Below the pieces are notes generated by a model, which saw only the letters and a list, made by a program, of their open reading frames with translations, had not been told where the DNA came from and did not search any database. A stretch of 64,000 nucleotides of DNA from Tissierella creatinini (lineage in GTDB: Bacteria > Bacillota > Clostridia > Tissierellales > Tissierellaceae): the NCBI GenBank assembly GCA_005046945.1, contig SUSS01000012.1, positions 1 to 64,000 on the forward strand. The letters are read 5' to 3'. Positions 35,375 to 43,034 of this stretch are shown piece by piece. The translations under genes and the position numbers were made by a program. Numbering within the stretch: position 1 is the first letter of the stretch; every line of letters begins with the position of its first letter.

Positions 35375-36589
35375 TTAAAATGAAATTATCTTCAAGCTCA
35401 ATTTTTGTGGGTTAATTGATTCAACCTTTACACCTTTAATTTCTTCAACAATGACTTCTACTGAATTATTTCCTTCAACTGCATTACTCAAATCCAATGT
35501 TACATTTAAATCCTCATTGCTTAAATCATCAAGTACTGATTTATATCCTCTTAAGTTAATCTTTACTAACTGACCTAAATCATCTTCAGTTAAAGTCAGT
35601 TTATTATCTAAATCCCGTATATTTAAATCCCTAACAGAAAGTGTAAATGCCTTAGAAGTAGTTTCCTCTATATCGTATTTAATGATTACTTTCTCATCGG
35701 GATTCAAAAGCTCTACCCCTTCTGGAAAGTTTAACTCAACTTCTAGGGCAGATTTCCCCAAAAGGCTGTTTATGTCAACCTCTACTGTATTAATCTTTTG
35801 AAGATTTGCTATATTGCTATTGCCTTTAACCTTTATAGCACTAGGGGTAATATTTATATTGGTTATGGAGAAATTGGGAGGAAGTTCATTTGCTGTAATC
35901 AATTCTATAGGTAGTGAAACTGTTCTCAATACCGGAATTGTAATATCTACTGAATTGGGTTCCTTGCTAACTCCTCTCACTTCTTTTCCTTCGTCATCTA
36001 TAATGACCGTTCCAAAGGCCTCCGTAGTTGTACTAGTTCTTTCGCTTAAGTCAACCGACGCTATTACTTTATTGACCTCATTTACCCAAGTTCTTGGTCC
36101 ACTAATTAATACGGACTTAGATTTGCTGGTTAAATCTCCTAATACATAGTTTTCCGGAAGCTCTCCTGTAGTATTAATTATTAAAGGCATCTCTTTTGTT
36201 ACAAGTCTATCAAGGGTAAAAAGAATTTCCCTAGGTCTTACATCAGTTATAGATACTCCACTTGTCTGACCTATGAGGCTTGTCATAACAGGAATCTTAA
36301 CTTGTCCTTCACTATATCCACTAAGATCAACAAATGCATTAATATTTGAAGACAAAAATCTATGCAAATCAGACTTTTTACCGGAAACCTCAATGTTCAC
36401 TGTAACCTCCTGTGGTTCCATAACCACAAGGCTCTGTCTATCAAGTGCAGATATATTATTTAGAGCTACTTTTACGTTGTACTGTTTTGTCCGAATAGGG
36501 TCTACTTCACTCATTACAAAGCTCCACAAAAATATGGCAATTAGTATGCAGGTTATTTTAGCTGTTATATCACTCTTCTTCTTGCTCAT
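35375..36589 (-). CDS. cdaR: CdaR, YbbR-domain regulator of c-di-AMP synthesis
   Basis: 404 aa from the chosen start. One N-terminal membrane span (about residues 10-27, ITCILIAIFLWSFVMSE) is followed by four extracytoplasmic YbbR repeats, recognisable by recurring V.V.G.. strands such as ITVEVSG-like VNIEVSGK, VLISGPRTWVNEV and IKVKGNSNI. CdaR binds and modulates the diadenylate cyclase CdaA. The frame extends 20 codons upstream, but GGAGGCAAAAAG precedes ATG 36589, overlapping cdaA by 20 bases. Confidence 0.92.
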   Translation of the reverse strand: MSKKKSDITAKITCILIAIFLWSFVMSEVDPIRTKQYNVKVALNNISALDRQSLVVMEPQEVTVNIEVSGKKSDLHRFLSSNINAFVDLSGYSEGQVKIPVMTSLIGQTSGVSITDVRPREILFTLDRLVTKEMPLIINTTGELPENYVLGDLTSKSKSVLISGPRTWVNEVNKVIASVDLSERTSTTTEAFGTVIIDDEGKEVRGVSKEPNSVDITIPVLRTVSLPIELITANELPPNFSITNINITPSAIKVKGNSNIANLQKINTVEVDINSLLGKSALEVELNFPEGVELLNPDEKVIIKYDIEETTSKAFTLSVRDLNIRDLDNKLTLTEDDLGQLVKINLRGYKSVLDDLSNEDLNVTLDLSNAVEGNNSVEVIVEEIKGVKVESINPQKLSLKIISF

Positions 36590-37403
36590 CTTTTTGCCTC
36601 CATCTCGTAAAGATTGTTGGGTTGCTTGACTTTGGCTTATACATATCAATCAATATCTGACGCAGTGTCTTTGTATCAAGATATCTTGCTATAGTACCAT
36701 TTTCCGCTATTGAAATGGCTCCGGTTTCCTCTGATACGATTATAGCAAGAGCGTCTGACCGTTCTGATATACCAAGAGCAGCCCTATGTCTTGTTCCCAA
36801 TTCCTTACTTAATCCCGAATTATCTGTTAAAGGCAAAAAACATGCTGCTGCCTTTATCTTGTCATCTTTAATAATCACAGCTCCATCATGAAGAGGTGTA
36901 TTTGGTATAAAGATATTTATAAGTAAATCACTGGAAACCAAACCATCTATTCTGGTACCGGTTTCTACAACCTCATTTAAACCAGTCTGTTTTTCCATTA
37001 CTATCAAGGCTCCTATCTTCTGTCTGGAAAGCGAGGCTGCAGCATCAACAATCTCATCCACCACATTAGATAAACTTTCTCCTCGTATCTCCACAAAGGA
37101 TTTAGAAAGAAGTCTGCTTCTTCCTATATACTCCAATCCACGTCTAAGTTCAGGTTGAAATACTATAAGTAAAGCCAAGGTTCCTACTGTCATTGCATTA
37201 TTAAGTATCCAATTTATAGTATATAGCTCCATCCATTCACTAACCTTGGTCAATATAAGAAGGATTACTATTCCTTTTGCCAGCTGTTCAGCTCTAGTTT
37301 CCCTTAAAAGCTTATATAGCTTATATATTACTGCAGCTACGATAAGTACGTCCATAACATCCCGCATCCTGATGTTTGAAAAAATATTTATGAACTGTTG
37401 CAT
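36570..37403 (-). CDS. cdaA: diadenylate cyclase CdaA
   Basis: 277 aa. Three N-terminal membrane spans (about residues 13-85) precede a DAC domain with the catalytic DGA in LHDGAVII (about 173-175) and RHR in GTRHRAALG (205-207). It makes c-di-AMP, which controls osmolyte and potassium transport and cell-wall homeostasis. ATG 37403 is preferred to the upstream in-frame TTG 37436, because GGTGTGAGATT precedes it and the length then matches CdaA. It forms an operon with cdaR. The usual third partner glmM is about 15 kb away. Confidence 0.94.
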   Translation of the reverse strand: MQQFINIFSNIRMRDVMDVLIVAAVIYKLYKLLRETRAEQLAKGIVILLILTKVSEWMELYTINWILNNAMTVGTLALLIVFQPELRRGLEYIGRSRLLSKSFVEIRGESLSNVVDEIVDAAASLSRQKIGALIVMEKQTGLNEVVETGTRIDGLVSSDLLINIFIPNTPLHDGAVIIKDDKIKAAACFLPLTDNSGLSKELGTRHRAALGISERSDALAIIVSEETGAISIAENGTIARYLDTKTLRQILIDMYKPKSSNPTIFTRWRQKDEQEEE

Positions 37404-37557
37404 AATCTCACACCATTTCCTCTCTATTTCCAACACTTTTTTGTGAACACTGTACCTCTATTAATTATATAACAAATTTGGGCTTAAATGTACAGAATAA
37501 CTTCTATTAATAAATATTGCAATTTTCTAACTATTTGCTTGTCCATGTTTTATTCAG

Positions 37558-37579
37558 AATACCTCCAAAAGGAGGTATT
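37558..37579 (-). terminator. hairpin after the PrsW-type gene
   Basis: AATACCTCC / GGAGGTATT, a 9-bp perfect stem with a 4-base loop overlapping the stop codon. T tails are weak on both strands, so termination is uncertain. Confidence 0.45.
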
Positions 37580-38276
37580 ATTCCTTCAATTTTTTTATTC
37601 TGCTTTTAGAATCATATAGAAAAGCTGAAAGTTTTCTTTCATTAATCCACCATAAGAATAAGACATAAGGTACAAACAATAGGGTAAGCTGAGGAATATT
37701 GGCCATTAGGATGAAATCAAATCCCCCATGAAGAATAACGGGAAGGACTAAGGACATAATCATATTTTTCTTCTTTCTGCTTAAGTCCTTGTCAAACTTA
37801 GAAAGAGAAAGATAATAACCCATGGTTATACCAAATACGGCATGGGCAGGCACTGAAAAAATTCCTCTATATAGTCCAACAAAGGGATTGTTCGTATAGG
37901 TGAATACTACATAGATGATATTTTCCACTGTAGCAAAACCTAAAGCTGAAAACACACCATATACAATCCCATCGAGTTTTTCATTGAAGTAAGTAGTTTT
38001 AAAGGGTACTTTTAATACCATAAAACGTTTGAAATACTCCTCTGTAAGCCCTGCTACTATAAATGCATTGTACAAGGCTCCGGCAACACCGGGAAATACA
38101 TTAAATCTTATTAATATTTCTTCTACTATAATAGATGGGACCACCGCTAAGGCCCCTAATAAAAATGTCAATATGAGTATCCTTAATGGTTCCCTATCAT
38201 GCCTATCGCTTAGATAAATGGCCCCTAAGCCAATAATAGCAGGTGTTATAGCTATTATAAAAAGTCTTGTATTCAT
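37578..38276 (-). CDS. PrsW family intramembrane metalloprotease
   Basis: 232 aa with about seven or eight membrane spans. PrsW/CAAX-protease motifs are EEYFKR (E79, E80), HAVFGITMGYY (H145) and HGGFDF (H183), which form the metal site in the membrane. PrsW cleaves anti-sigma factors at site 1 in Bacillus; related proteins have other substrates. ATG 38276 follows AAGGAGG; the longer start would contain it. The gene is monocistronic, next to the cotJ operon, but a link to sporulation is only suggested by position. Confidence 0.85.
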   Translation of the reverse strand: MNTRLFIIAITPAIIGLGAIYLSDRHDREPLRILILTFLLGALAVVPSIIVEEILIRFNVFPGVAGALYNAFIVAGLTEEYFKRFMVLKVPFKTTYFNEKLDGIVYGVFSALGFATVENIIYVVFTYTNNPFVGLYRGIFSVPAHAVFGITMGYYLSLSKFDKDLSRKKKNMIMSLVLPVILHGGFDFILMANIPQLTLLFVPYVLFLWWINERKLSAFLYDSKSRIKKLKE

Positions 38277-38370
38277 TAAACACCCCTCCTTCATCTAGTA
38301 TTATTCCGATTTTACAGGAAATTATTTAAGAGATTAAAGAGTATATGTTTAGAATTCCAAAACCGAGCAG

Positions 38371-38400
38371 CATAAAAAAGGAAGAAATTAATCTTCCTTT
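38371..38400 (-). terminator. terminator of the cotJ operon
   Basis: On the minus strand AAAGGAAG / CTTCCTTT with an 8-base loop is followed by a run of T. It starts right at the cotJC stop. Confidence 0.8.
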
Positions 38401-38971
38401 AATAATGCTTCCTACACCCATTATTATCCTGCATTAACATTAATGATTCTCCAAATCTTTGAAAATGATTTATTTCCCTTTGTCTTAGAAATCTTAAGGT
38501 ATCAGTTACTCCTGGGTCATCACTAATATTTATAAGCCATTCGTAGGTTGCTCTTGCCTTTTCCTCTGCTGCCATATCCTCATGGAGATCTGCTATCGGG
38601 TCATCTTTAGCATTGAAATAGGTAGCAGTCCATGGTGAACCTGCTGCATTATGAGGGTATAAACTCTTTCCATGATTTACATAATGTGCCTCGAAAGGTG
38701 TTCCTTTAATCTGTTCAATAGTAGCATCCTTAGTAAGCCTATAGACCAAAGTTCCTATCATTTCCCAGTGAGCCAATTCTTCTGTACCTATATCGTTGAG
38801 TGTTGCAACTACACGTTTATCAGGCATAGTCCATCTTTGGCTAAGATATCTTAATCCTGCAGACAGTTCTCCATCTGCCCCACCAAATTGTTCTATTATC
38901 ATAGCTGCAAGAGTAGGATTTGTAGTATCAACTCTTACAGGATACTGTAATTTCTTTTCATATAACCACAT
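38399..38971 (-). CDS. cotJC: spore coat protein CotJC (manganese-catalase-like)
   Basis: 190 aa, matching Bacillus CotJC. It is a ferritin-like four-helix protein of the manganese catalase family, with metal-ligand candidates in GTEELAHWEM and DLHEDMAAEEKARATYEWL, and RQREINHFQRFGE near the end. ATG 38971 (MWLYEKKLQYPVRV) follows AAGGAGG; the longer frame includes that site. It overlaps cotJB by 13 or more bases at its 5' side. Confidence 0.94.
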   Translation of the reverse strand: MWLYEKKLQYPVRVDTTNPTLAAMIIEQFGGADGELSAGLRYLSQRWTMPDKRVVATLNDIGTEELAHWEMIGTLVYRLTKDATIEQIKGTPFEAHYVNHGKSLYPHNAAGSPWTATYFNAKDDPIADLHEDMAAEEKARATYEWLINISDDPGVTDTLRFLRQREINHFQRFGESLMLMQDNNGCRKHY

Positions 38972-38984
38972 AATTTTATCCTCC

Positions 38985-39245
38985 TTAAATTCTGATAAAG
39001 TCAATATCCCAAGGCCACGGCTCTTCTACATAGTTCCATGGATATCCACTCATCCCTTGATTTGTAAGGAGACCATAATCCATCTCATAAGCTTCTTTAA
39101 GTCTAAAATACTGAGCAGAATTATTGTTATGAATCCTTAAAGCTCTTTCATCCTTTGGATGGGTATTTAAATAAAGGGCCGTTTCAGTTAATGCAAATTC
39201 ATACTCCATTAACTCCATAAGCCTATCTATCTGAACTCTATCCAT
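38985..39245 (-). CDS. cotJB: spore coat protein CotJB
   Basis: 86 aa. MEYEFALTETALYLNTHPKDERAL and the tryptophan-rich tail YPWNYVEEPWPWDIDF are typical of CotJB. Starts at ATG 39245; the upstream GTG is part of the ribosome binding site GGAGGTG. It overlaps the end of cotJA by 8 bases. CotJB needs CotJA and CotJC for coat incorporation in Bacillus. Confidence 0.95.
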   Translation of the reverse strand: MDRVQIDRLMELMEYEFALTETALYLNTHPKDERALRIHNNNSAQYFRLKEAYEMDYGLLTNQGMSGYPWNYVEEPWPWDIDFIRI

Positions 39246-39417
39246 AATATGCACCTCCAGAACTACCGGTATTCATTTCATATGGCATATAAAGCTCAGG
39301 AAATAGACTTCCTCTCTTTAACCCTTCTCTTAAATTGTATATTTGGTCTAATTCCTGGAATAATATATAAGCTCTAGCTAGTTCTAAATTTTTTTGCGTT
39401 TGATCCTTATCTACCAT
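39238..39417 (-). CDS. cotJA: spore coat-associated protein CotJA (59 aa)
   Basis: 59 aa, first gene of the cotJABC operon. ARAYILFQELDQIYNLREGLKRGSLFPELYMPYE is the conserved CotJA segment (about residues 15-48). The C-terminus is Gly/Tyr-rich. AGGAGGATAAA precedes the ATG. In Bacillus the operon is made in the mother cell early in sporulation and forms inner coat. Confidence 0.93.
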   Translation of the reverse strand: MVDKDQTQKNLELARAYILFQELDQIYNLREGLKRGSLFPELYMPYEMNTGSSGGAYYG

Positions 39418-39482
39418 TTTATCCTCCTTAAAGTTATTTTGATTACATAAGCTAAGCTGGATATTTCTTAACCTAGTTATAC

Positions 39483-39509
39483 ATAATATGATAGTAAGGA
39501 TTGAGATGT
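39483..39509 (-). promoter_or_regulatory. possible mother-cell (sigma-K-like) promoter of cotJ
   Basis: On the minus strand AC, 17 bases, CATATTAT matches the sigma-K pattern AC-N16/17-CATANNNT. The motif is degenerate, so chance is a real alternative; Bacillus cotJ uses sigma-E. Confidence 0.25.
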
Positions 39510-39568
39510 GATTTTTTGGCTATTTCTGCCTTATTTAGAAATGTAATACCTATATTCATTTTTTTACA

Positions 39569-39598
39569 TGATTATTTAATCAAAGTTTACACATAATA
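39569..39598 (+). promoter_or_regulatory. candidate sigma-G promoter of the SASP gene
   Basis: TGATTA, 17 bases, CATAATA: the -10 fits the sigma-G consensus and the -35 has one mismatch. It lies 48 bases before the SASP start, the right place for forespore expression. Confidence 0.55.
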
Positions 39599-39645
39599 CT
39601 ACTAGACAAACCAAATAAACATAATTTGAAAGGAGAAATATAATT

Positions 39646-39876
39646 ATGGCAACAAACAACAATAATAGTAATAAAATAGTTGTTCCTGCAGCTCGTCAGG
39701 CACTTGATCAAATGAAGTTAGAAATTGCTTCTGAATTAGGTATGGCTAATTACGATGCTTTAGATAAAGGAAATCTTCCTTCAAGACAAAATGGATATGT
39801 TGGTGGCTATATGACTAAGAGATTAGTTGAAATGGCTCAACAAAATATGAGTGGTGGAGCAGGATATACTAAATAG
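39646..39876 (+). CDS. small acid-soluble spore protein, alpha/beta type
   Basis: 76 aa. IVVPAARQALDQMKLEIASELG contains the GPR protease cleavage site (LEIASE), and the DNA-binding second helix GYVGGYMTKRLVEMAQQ is conserved. It coats spore DNA in the forespore and is degraded on germination. GAAAGGAG precedes the ATG. Monocistronic, with a likely sigma-G promoter and a strong terminator. Confidence 0.97.
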   Translation: MATNNNNSNKIVVPAARQALDQMKLEIASELGMANYDALDKGNLPSRQNGYVGGYMTKRLVEMAQQNMSGGAGYTK

Positions 39877-39883
39877 CAAAAAT

Positions 39884-39919
39884 AATAAAGATAGGTTTAA
39901 GTTTAAACCTATCTTTATT
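39884..39919. terminator. bidirectional terminator between SASP and ferritin
   Basis: AATAAAGATAGGTTTAA / TTAAACCTATCTTTATT, a 17-bp perfect stem with a 2-base apparent loop, T tract on the plus side. Confidence 0.85.
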
Positions 39920-39928
39920 TGATAAATA

Positions 39929-40414
39929 TTATCTTTTTCCTAATTCCTTGTCATATAAATATAGGCCTGTGAATTTACCATCTATACCTTTTAGTACTGC
40001 AATAATGTCTCTAAATGTATTTTCTTCTTCAACTTGTTCCTTAACAAACCATTGTAAGAATTCTATGGTTGCATAATCATTTTCTTCTTTAGCCAAATCC
40101 ATTAGAGCATATATTCTAGATGTTACAACCTTTTCATGATTTAGTGCTTCTTCAAATGCTTCAAGGAATGAAGCATATTCATTTTTTGGTACTGGAATCG
40201 CTTGTAGATTAGCTCTTGCATCTATATCATAAAGAAATTCATAGAATTTCATTGCATGCCCATATTCCTCTTTAGCTTGCTCAGAGAAGAAATGTGCAAA
40301 TCCATTCATGTTTTCTGCCTTACAGTATGCTGCCATTCCAAGATAAATATAACCTGAAGCTATTTCGAAATTATATTGATTATTTAGTTCCTTAATTAAT
40401 TTTTCTGATGCCAT
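39929..40414 (-). CDS. ftnA: non-heme ferritin
   Basis: 161 aa. Ferroxidase residues are in the four-helix bundle: the first helix carries the Glu of NNQYNFEIASGYIYLGM, the second EQAKEEYGHAMKFYEF (E-x-x-H), and the fourth EFLQWFVKEQVEEENTF. Ferritin stores iron as ferric mineral and protects from Fenton chemistry. The length suits bacterial FtnA and excludes Dps. Iron or redox control is plausible, but no Fur box was recognised. Confidence 0.95.
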   Translation of the reverse strand: MASEKLIKELNNQYNFEIASGYIYLGMAAYCKAENMNGFAHFFSEQAKEEYGHAMKFYEFLYDIDARANLQAIPVPKNEYASFLEAFEEALNHEKVVTSRIYALMDLAKEENDYATIEFLQWFVKEQVEEENTFRDIIAVLKGIDGKFTGLYLYDKELGKR

Positions 40415-40501
40415 AATTTACCTCCCCAATTTATTTATGATTTATAATATTTCCCACTAAATTATTATTACCCAAGTATATTTAATGATAAACAAAGTAT
40501 T

Positions 40502-41221
40502 TCATTCCATTAGAATAATTCCTAGCATCTCATAAATAGGTCCTGATACTTCATCTGTTATGGGATAATTTATGCTATTAAGATAAGCAATTAAGGATTT
40601 TTTCATGCCTTCCCCATATATTCCATCTAAATTGCCCGAATAAAAACCAAGTAATTTCAATCTTTTTTGCACTTCAAGAACATCTGCCCCTGTATCTCCG
40701 GGTCTTAAAGCTCGAAAGCTATAGCCGAAAGGACCAAAATGACCATTTGTAATTACAACTGTAGTACCCTCTTTAATTCTTTCAAAAATATCCTCAACAT
40801 CGCTATTTCTCATTCGTATGCAACCACCTGATGCATTAAAGCCTACAGAGCCAGGTTTATTGGTACCATGTATTCCGTAATTGCCCCAAGGTACATCTAA
40901 GCCCATCCATCTTGATCCAAAGCCTTCACCCCATTTCTCTTTAGAAGTTATCTTAAATGTTCCTAAGGGTGTCGGAGATGAAGGTTTGCCTGTGGCTATA
41001 GTGTATGATTTAATAATTTCACCTGTTTTATAATCTATTAGGTTCAATGTCTTCCTGTCAACCTCTATATGAATTCCTCTTTTCCCAGATAAGCTTTTAT
41101 TATATACATCTTGGTCATTGATTTTTCTATGGTTTTCCAATTTAATCATTTTGACTCCAAGAAGAATAAAAAGAATCATTAATATCAATAAATATAATAT
41201 CATCTTAGCTCTTTTCACCAT
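40502..41221 (-). CDS. L,D-transpeptidase with peptidoglycan-binding domain
   Basis: 239 aa. A single N-terminal membrane anchor (about residues 7-25) is followed by a YkuD domain, with YGIHGTNKPGS (H118) and SGGCIRMRNSDV (catalytic C134), and then a C-terminal PG_binding_1 repeat (LRPGDTGADVLEVQKRLKLLGFYSG). It makes 3-3 cross-links or attaches stem peptides outside the membrane. The start is ATG 41221, immediately after GGAGGAGGGAT; the 40-codon extension upstream would run over the divergent promoter region and is rejected. Confidence 0.92.
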   Translation of the reverse strand: MVKRAKMILYLLILMILFILLGVKMIKLENHRKINDQDVYNKSLSGKRGIHIEVDRKTLNLIDYKTGEIIKSYTIATGKPSSPTPLGTFKITSKEKWGEGFGSRWMGLDVPWGNYGIHGTNKPGSVGFNASGGCIRMRNSDVEDIFERIKEGTTVVITNGHFGPFGYSFRALRPGDTGADVLEVQKRLKLLGFYSGNLDGIYGEGMKKSLIAYLNSINYPITDEVSGPIYEMLGIILME

Positions 41222-41318
41222 ATCCCTCCTCCATAATCTATATGCAGGAAGTGGGAATATTAGAAAAATTACATTAAATATAGTTAAACTTAGTATATAA
41301 TATAGGAGAGGTGATAGA

Positions 41319-41825
41319 ATGACTAAAGATATTAAGTACAATTGGAATTTGGAACTAGTATTAGATCAAATAAGAAGGGGAGCTTTTCTTACAGTAAAAT
41401 CCGGCGAAGAAACAAATACTATGACCATAGGATGGGCTAGCTTTGGAGTTATTTGGAACAAACCCATACTTATGGTTATGGTTAGAAAATCAAGGCATTC
41501 CTATGAAATTATTGAGAGGTCAGATAATTTTACAGTAAGTGTCCCATTGGATAAAGATTTGAAAAAAGCCTTGGCTTATTGTGGCACATATTCCGGACGA
41601 GATGTAAATAAATTTAAAGAAATGAATCTTACCCTGAAAGAATCAAAAACAGTGGAAACTCCAATTATTAGGGACTGTAATTACAACTATGAATGTAAGA
41701 TAGTGTTTAAACAGAATATGAACCCAAAGAATCTTCATCAGGATATTCTTCAGAGAAATTATCCTATTGATGATTTTCACACCCTATATTTCGGTGAGAT
41801 TGTGGAAAGCTATTTAACTGACTAA
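41319..41825 (+). CDS. flavin reductase family protein (FMN-binding split barrel)
   Basis: 168 aa. The N-terminal GAFLTVKSGEETNTMTIGWASFGVIWNKP and RKSRHSYEIIERSDNFTVSVP match the flavin reductase-like fold that binds FMN and passes hydride to partner proteins or reduces free flavin. The ATG follows GGAGAGGTGATAGA. It is divergent from the L,D-transpeptidase. Physiological partner unknown; in anaerobes such proteins may sit in rubredoxin- or flavodiiron-type oxygen defence. Confidence 0.85.
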   Translation: MTKDIKYNWNLELVLDQIRRGAFLTVKSGEETNTMTIGWASFGVIWNKPILMVMVRKSRHSYEIIERSDNFTVSVPLDKDLKKALAYCGTYSGRDVNKFKEMNLTLKESKTVETPIIRDCNYNYECKIVFKQNMNPKNLHQDILQRNYPIDDFHTLYFGEIVESYLTD

Positions 41826-41850
41826 AATGATAGGGTACTATCATTTTAGT
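41821..41850. terminator. bidirectional terminator after the flavin reductase
   Basis: ACTAAAATGATAG / CTATCATTTTAGT, 13 perfect base pairs with a 4-base loop, shared with the converging 94-aa gene. Confidence 0.8.
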
Positions 41851-42135
41851 CTATAGGTCAGGAGTGTATATTTCATATATGCTATAAATTAAAAAATCCT
41901 CTTTTGCAAGAAGCTTAACAACCTCTGGAATTTTTTGCACGTCTATACTTAGCTCTACCCCATTATATTTATATACAGTGCTATGAATATCTAAAAATTC
42001 CAACTTATTGATTACTTCTATAAGCTTTAGCTCTTTAGCTGGATTTATCATATCTCCTAAAAGGAAAAATATCCTTTTTTTAGTTCCTGTGAAATCCTGA
42101 GGATCAATTTTATTTACTAATAATGTCTTATACAT
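41851..42135 (-). CDS. hypothetical protein (94 aa)
   Basis: 94 aa, no family recognised. Alternating charged and hydrophobic segments (KKRIFFLLGDMINP, LIEVINKLEFLDIHSTVYKYN, IPEVVKLLAKEDFLIYSIYEIYTP) suggest a small alpha/beta domain. The pattern is compatible with a small ACT- or ferredoxin-like fold, but this is a guess. A good ribosome binding site (AAGGAG, 7 bases before ATG) and a shared terminator support a real gene. It is divergent from the Crp/Fnr regulator. Confidence 0.65.
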   Translation of the reverse strand: MYKTLLVNKIDPQDFTGTKKRIFFLLGDMINPAKELKLIEVINKLEFLDIHSTVYKYNGVELSIDVQKIPEVVKLLAKEDFLIYSIYEIYTPDL

Positions 42136-42265
42136 TTTAAAGCTCCTTACTCTTGAATATTATGTCACATGTTTATTTACCCATGAACTTTAATATCAAA
42201 CCTAATTTTATAATGTTTTTAATAAACTTTTCAACATTTACACTAAAGCCAAATGAGGTGGCCCT

Positions 42266-42943
42266 ATGAAATCTTATATAAATAGTTTGCTAAAATGCAT
42301 TCTTTTTATGAATATGAATGGTAAGGAAATTGAAAATGTACTTACAAATATTCCATTTAATATTAATGAATATGATAGTGGAGATGTAATAGCAATCGAA
42401 GGGGACAATTGTACTAGTTTGGGAATTATTTTAGAAGGAGATATCGAAATTCATAAGTCTTTTGCATCCGGAAAAAATGTTACAATCAATCACTTTGAGA
42501 AAGGAAATATTTTTGGGGAGGCCTTAGTGTTTTCTGGAGAACATCTCTACCCTGCAACTATAGTGTCGTCAACTAATTCTAAAATAATGTTTATTCAAAG
42601 AAATGAAATAGTCCGTCTTATGACGCTGGATAGTAGAATAATAGATAATTTTATGGGAGTACTGTCAAATAGAATTCTAATGCTTAATGAAAGACTTACT
42701 AATCTTACCTTAGATAGCCTCAGAAAGAAAATTGCTAATATGCTTTTAATGGAATACAAAAAGCAAGCTACTACTTATATCACTATTCCATATAGCAGAA
42801 AAAAAATGGCTGAAATGCTAAATATCCCGAGACCTTCCCTATCTAGAGAGCTAATTAAAATGAAAGAAGATGGCCTTATCGACTTTTATATGGACAATAT
42901 TAAAATCTTGGACTTAGAAAAATTAAGAGATGTGTTTTTATAA
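42266..42943 (+). CDS. Crp/Fnr family transcriptional regulator
   Basis: 225 aa. An N-terminal cyclic-nucleotide-binding-type beta barrel (about residues 20-115, GDVIAIEGDNCTSLGIILEGDIEI) is followed by a dimer helix and a winged helix-turn-helix (KKMAEMLNIPRPSLSRELIKMKEDGLI). No N-terminal cysteine cluster as in FNR is visible (C11 and C49 only), so a 4Fe-4S sensor is unlikely. Ligand and targets are unknown. Its neighbours are a FAD oxidoreductase and a 94-aa unknown. Confidence 0.85.
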   Translation: MKSYINSLLKCILFMNMNGKEIENVLTNIPFNINEYDSGDVIAIEGDNCTSLGIILEGDIEIHKSFASGKNVTINHFEKGNIFGEALVFSGEHLYPATIVSSTNSKIMFIQRNEIVRLMTLDSRIIDNFMGVLSNRILMLNERLTNLTLDSLRKKIANMLLMEYKKQATTYITIPYSRKKMAEMLNIPRPSLSRELIKMKEDGLIDFYMDNIKILDLEKLRDVFL

Positions 42944-43034
42944 CAATATGAATTTACAATATTATGGTAGATTTTTTTTAAACATTAGTATATGATAATT
43001 TTTGGTTTTAAAGACGACCAAAGGAGGATTTATT

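Noticed and set aside
41222-41341. 40-residue N-terminal extension of the L,D-transpeptidase
   Set aside because: A perfect ribosome binding site precedes the internal ATG, and the extension runs into the divergent gene's start.
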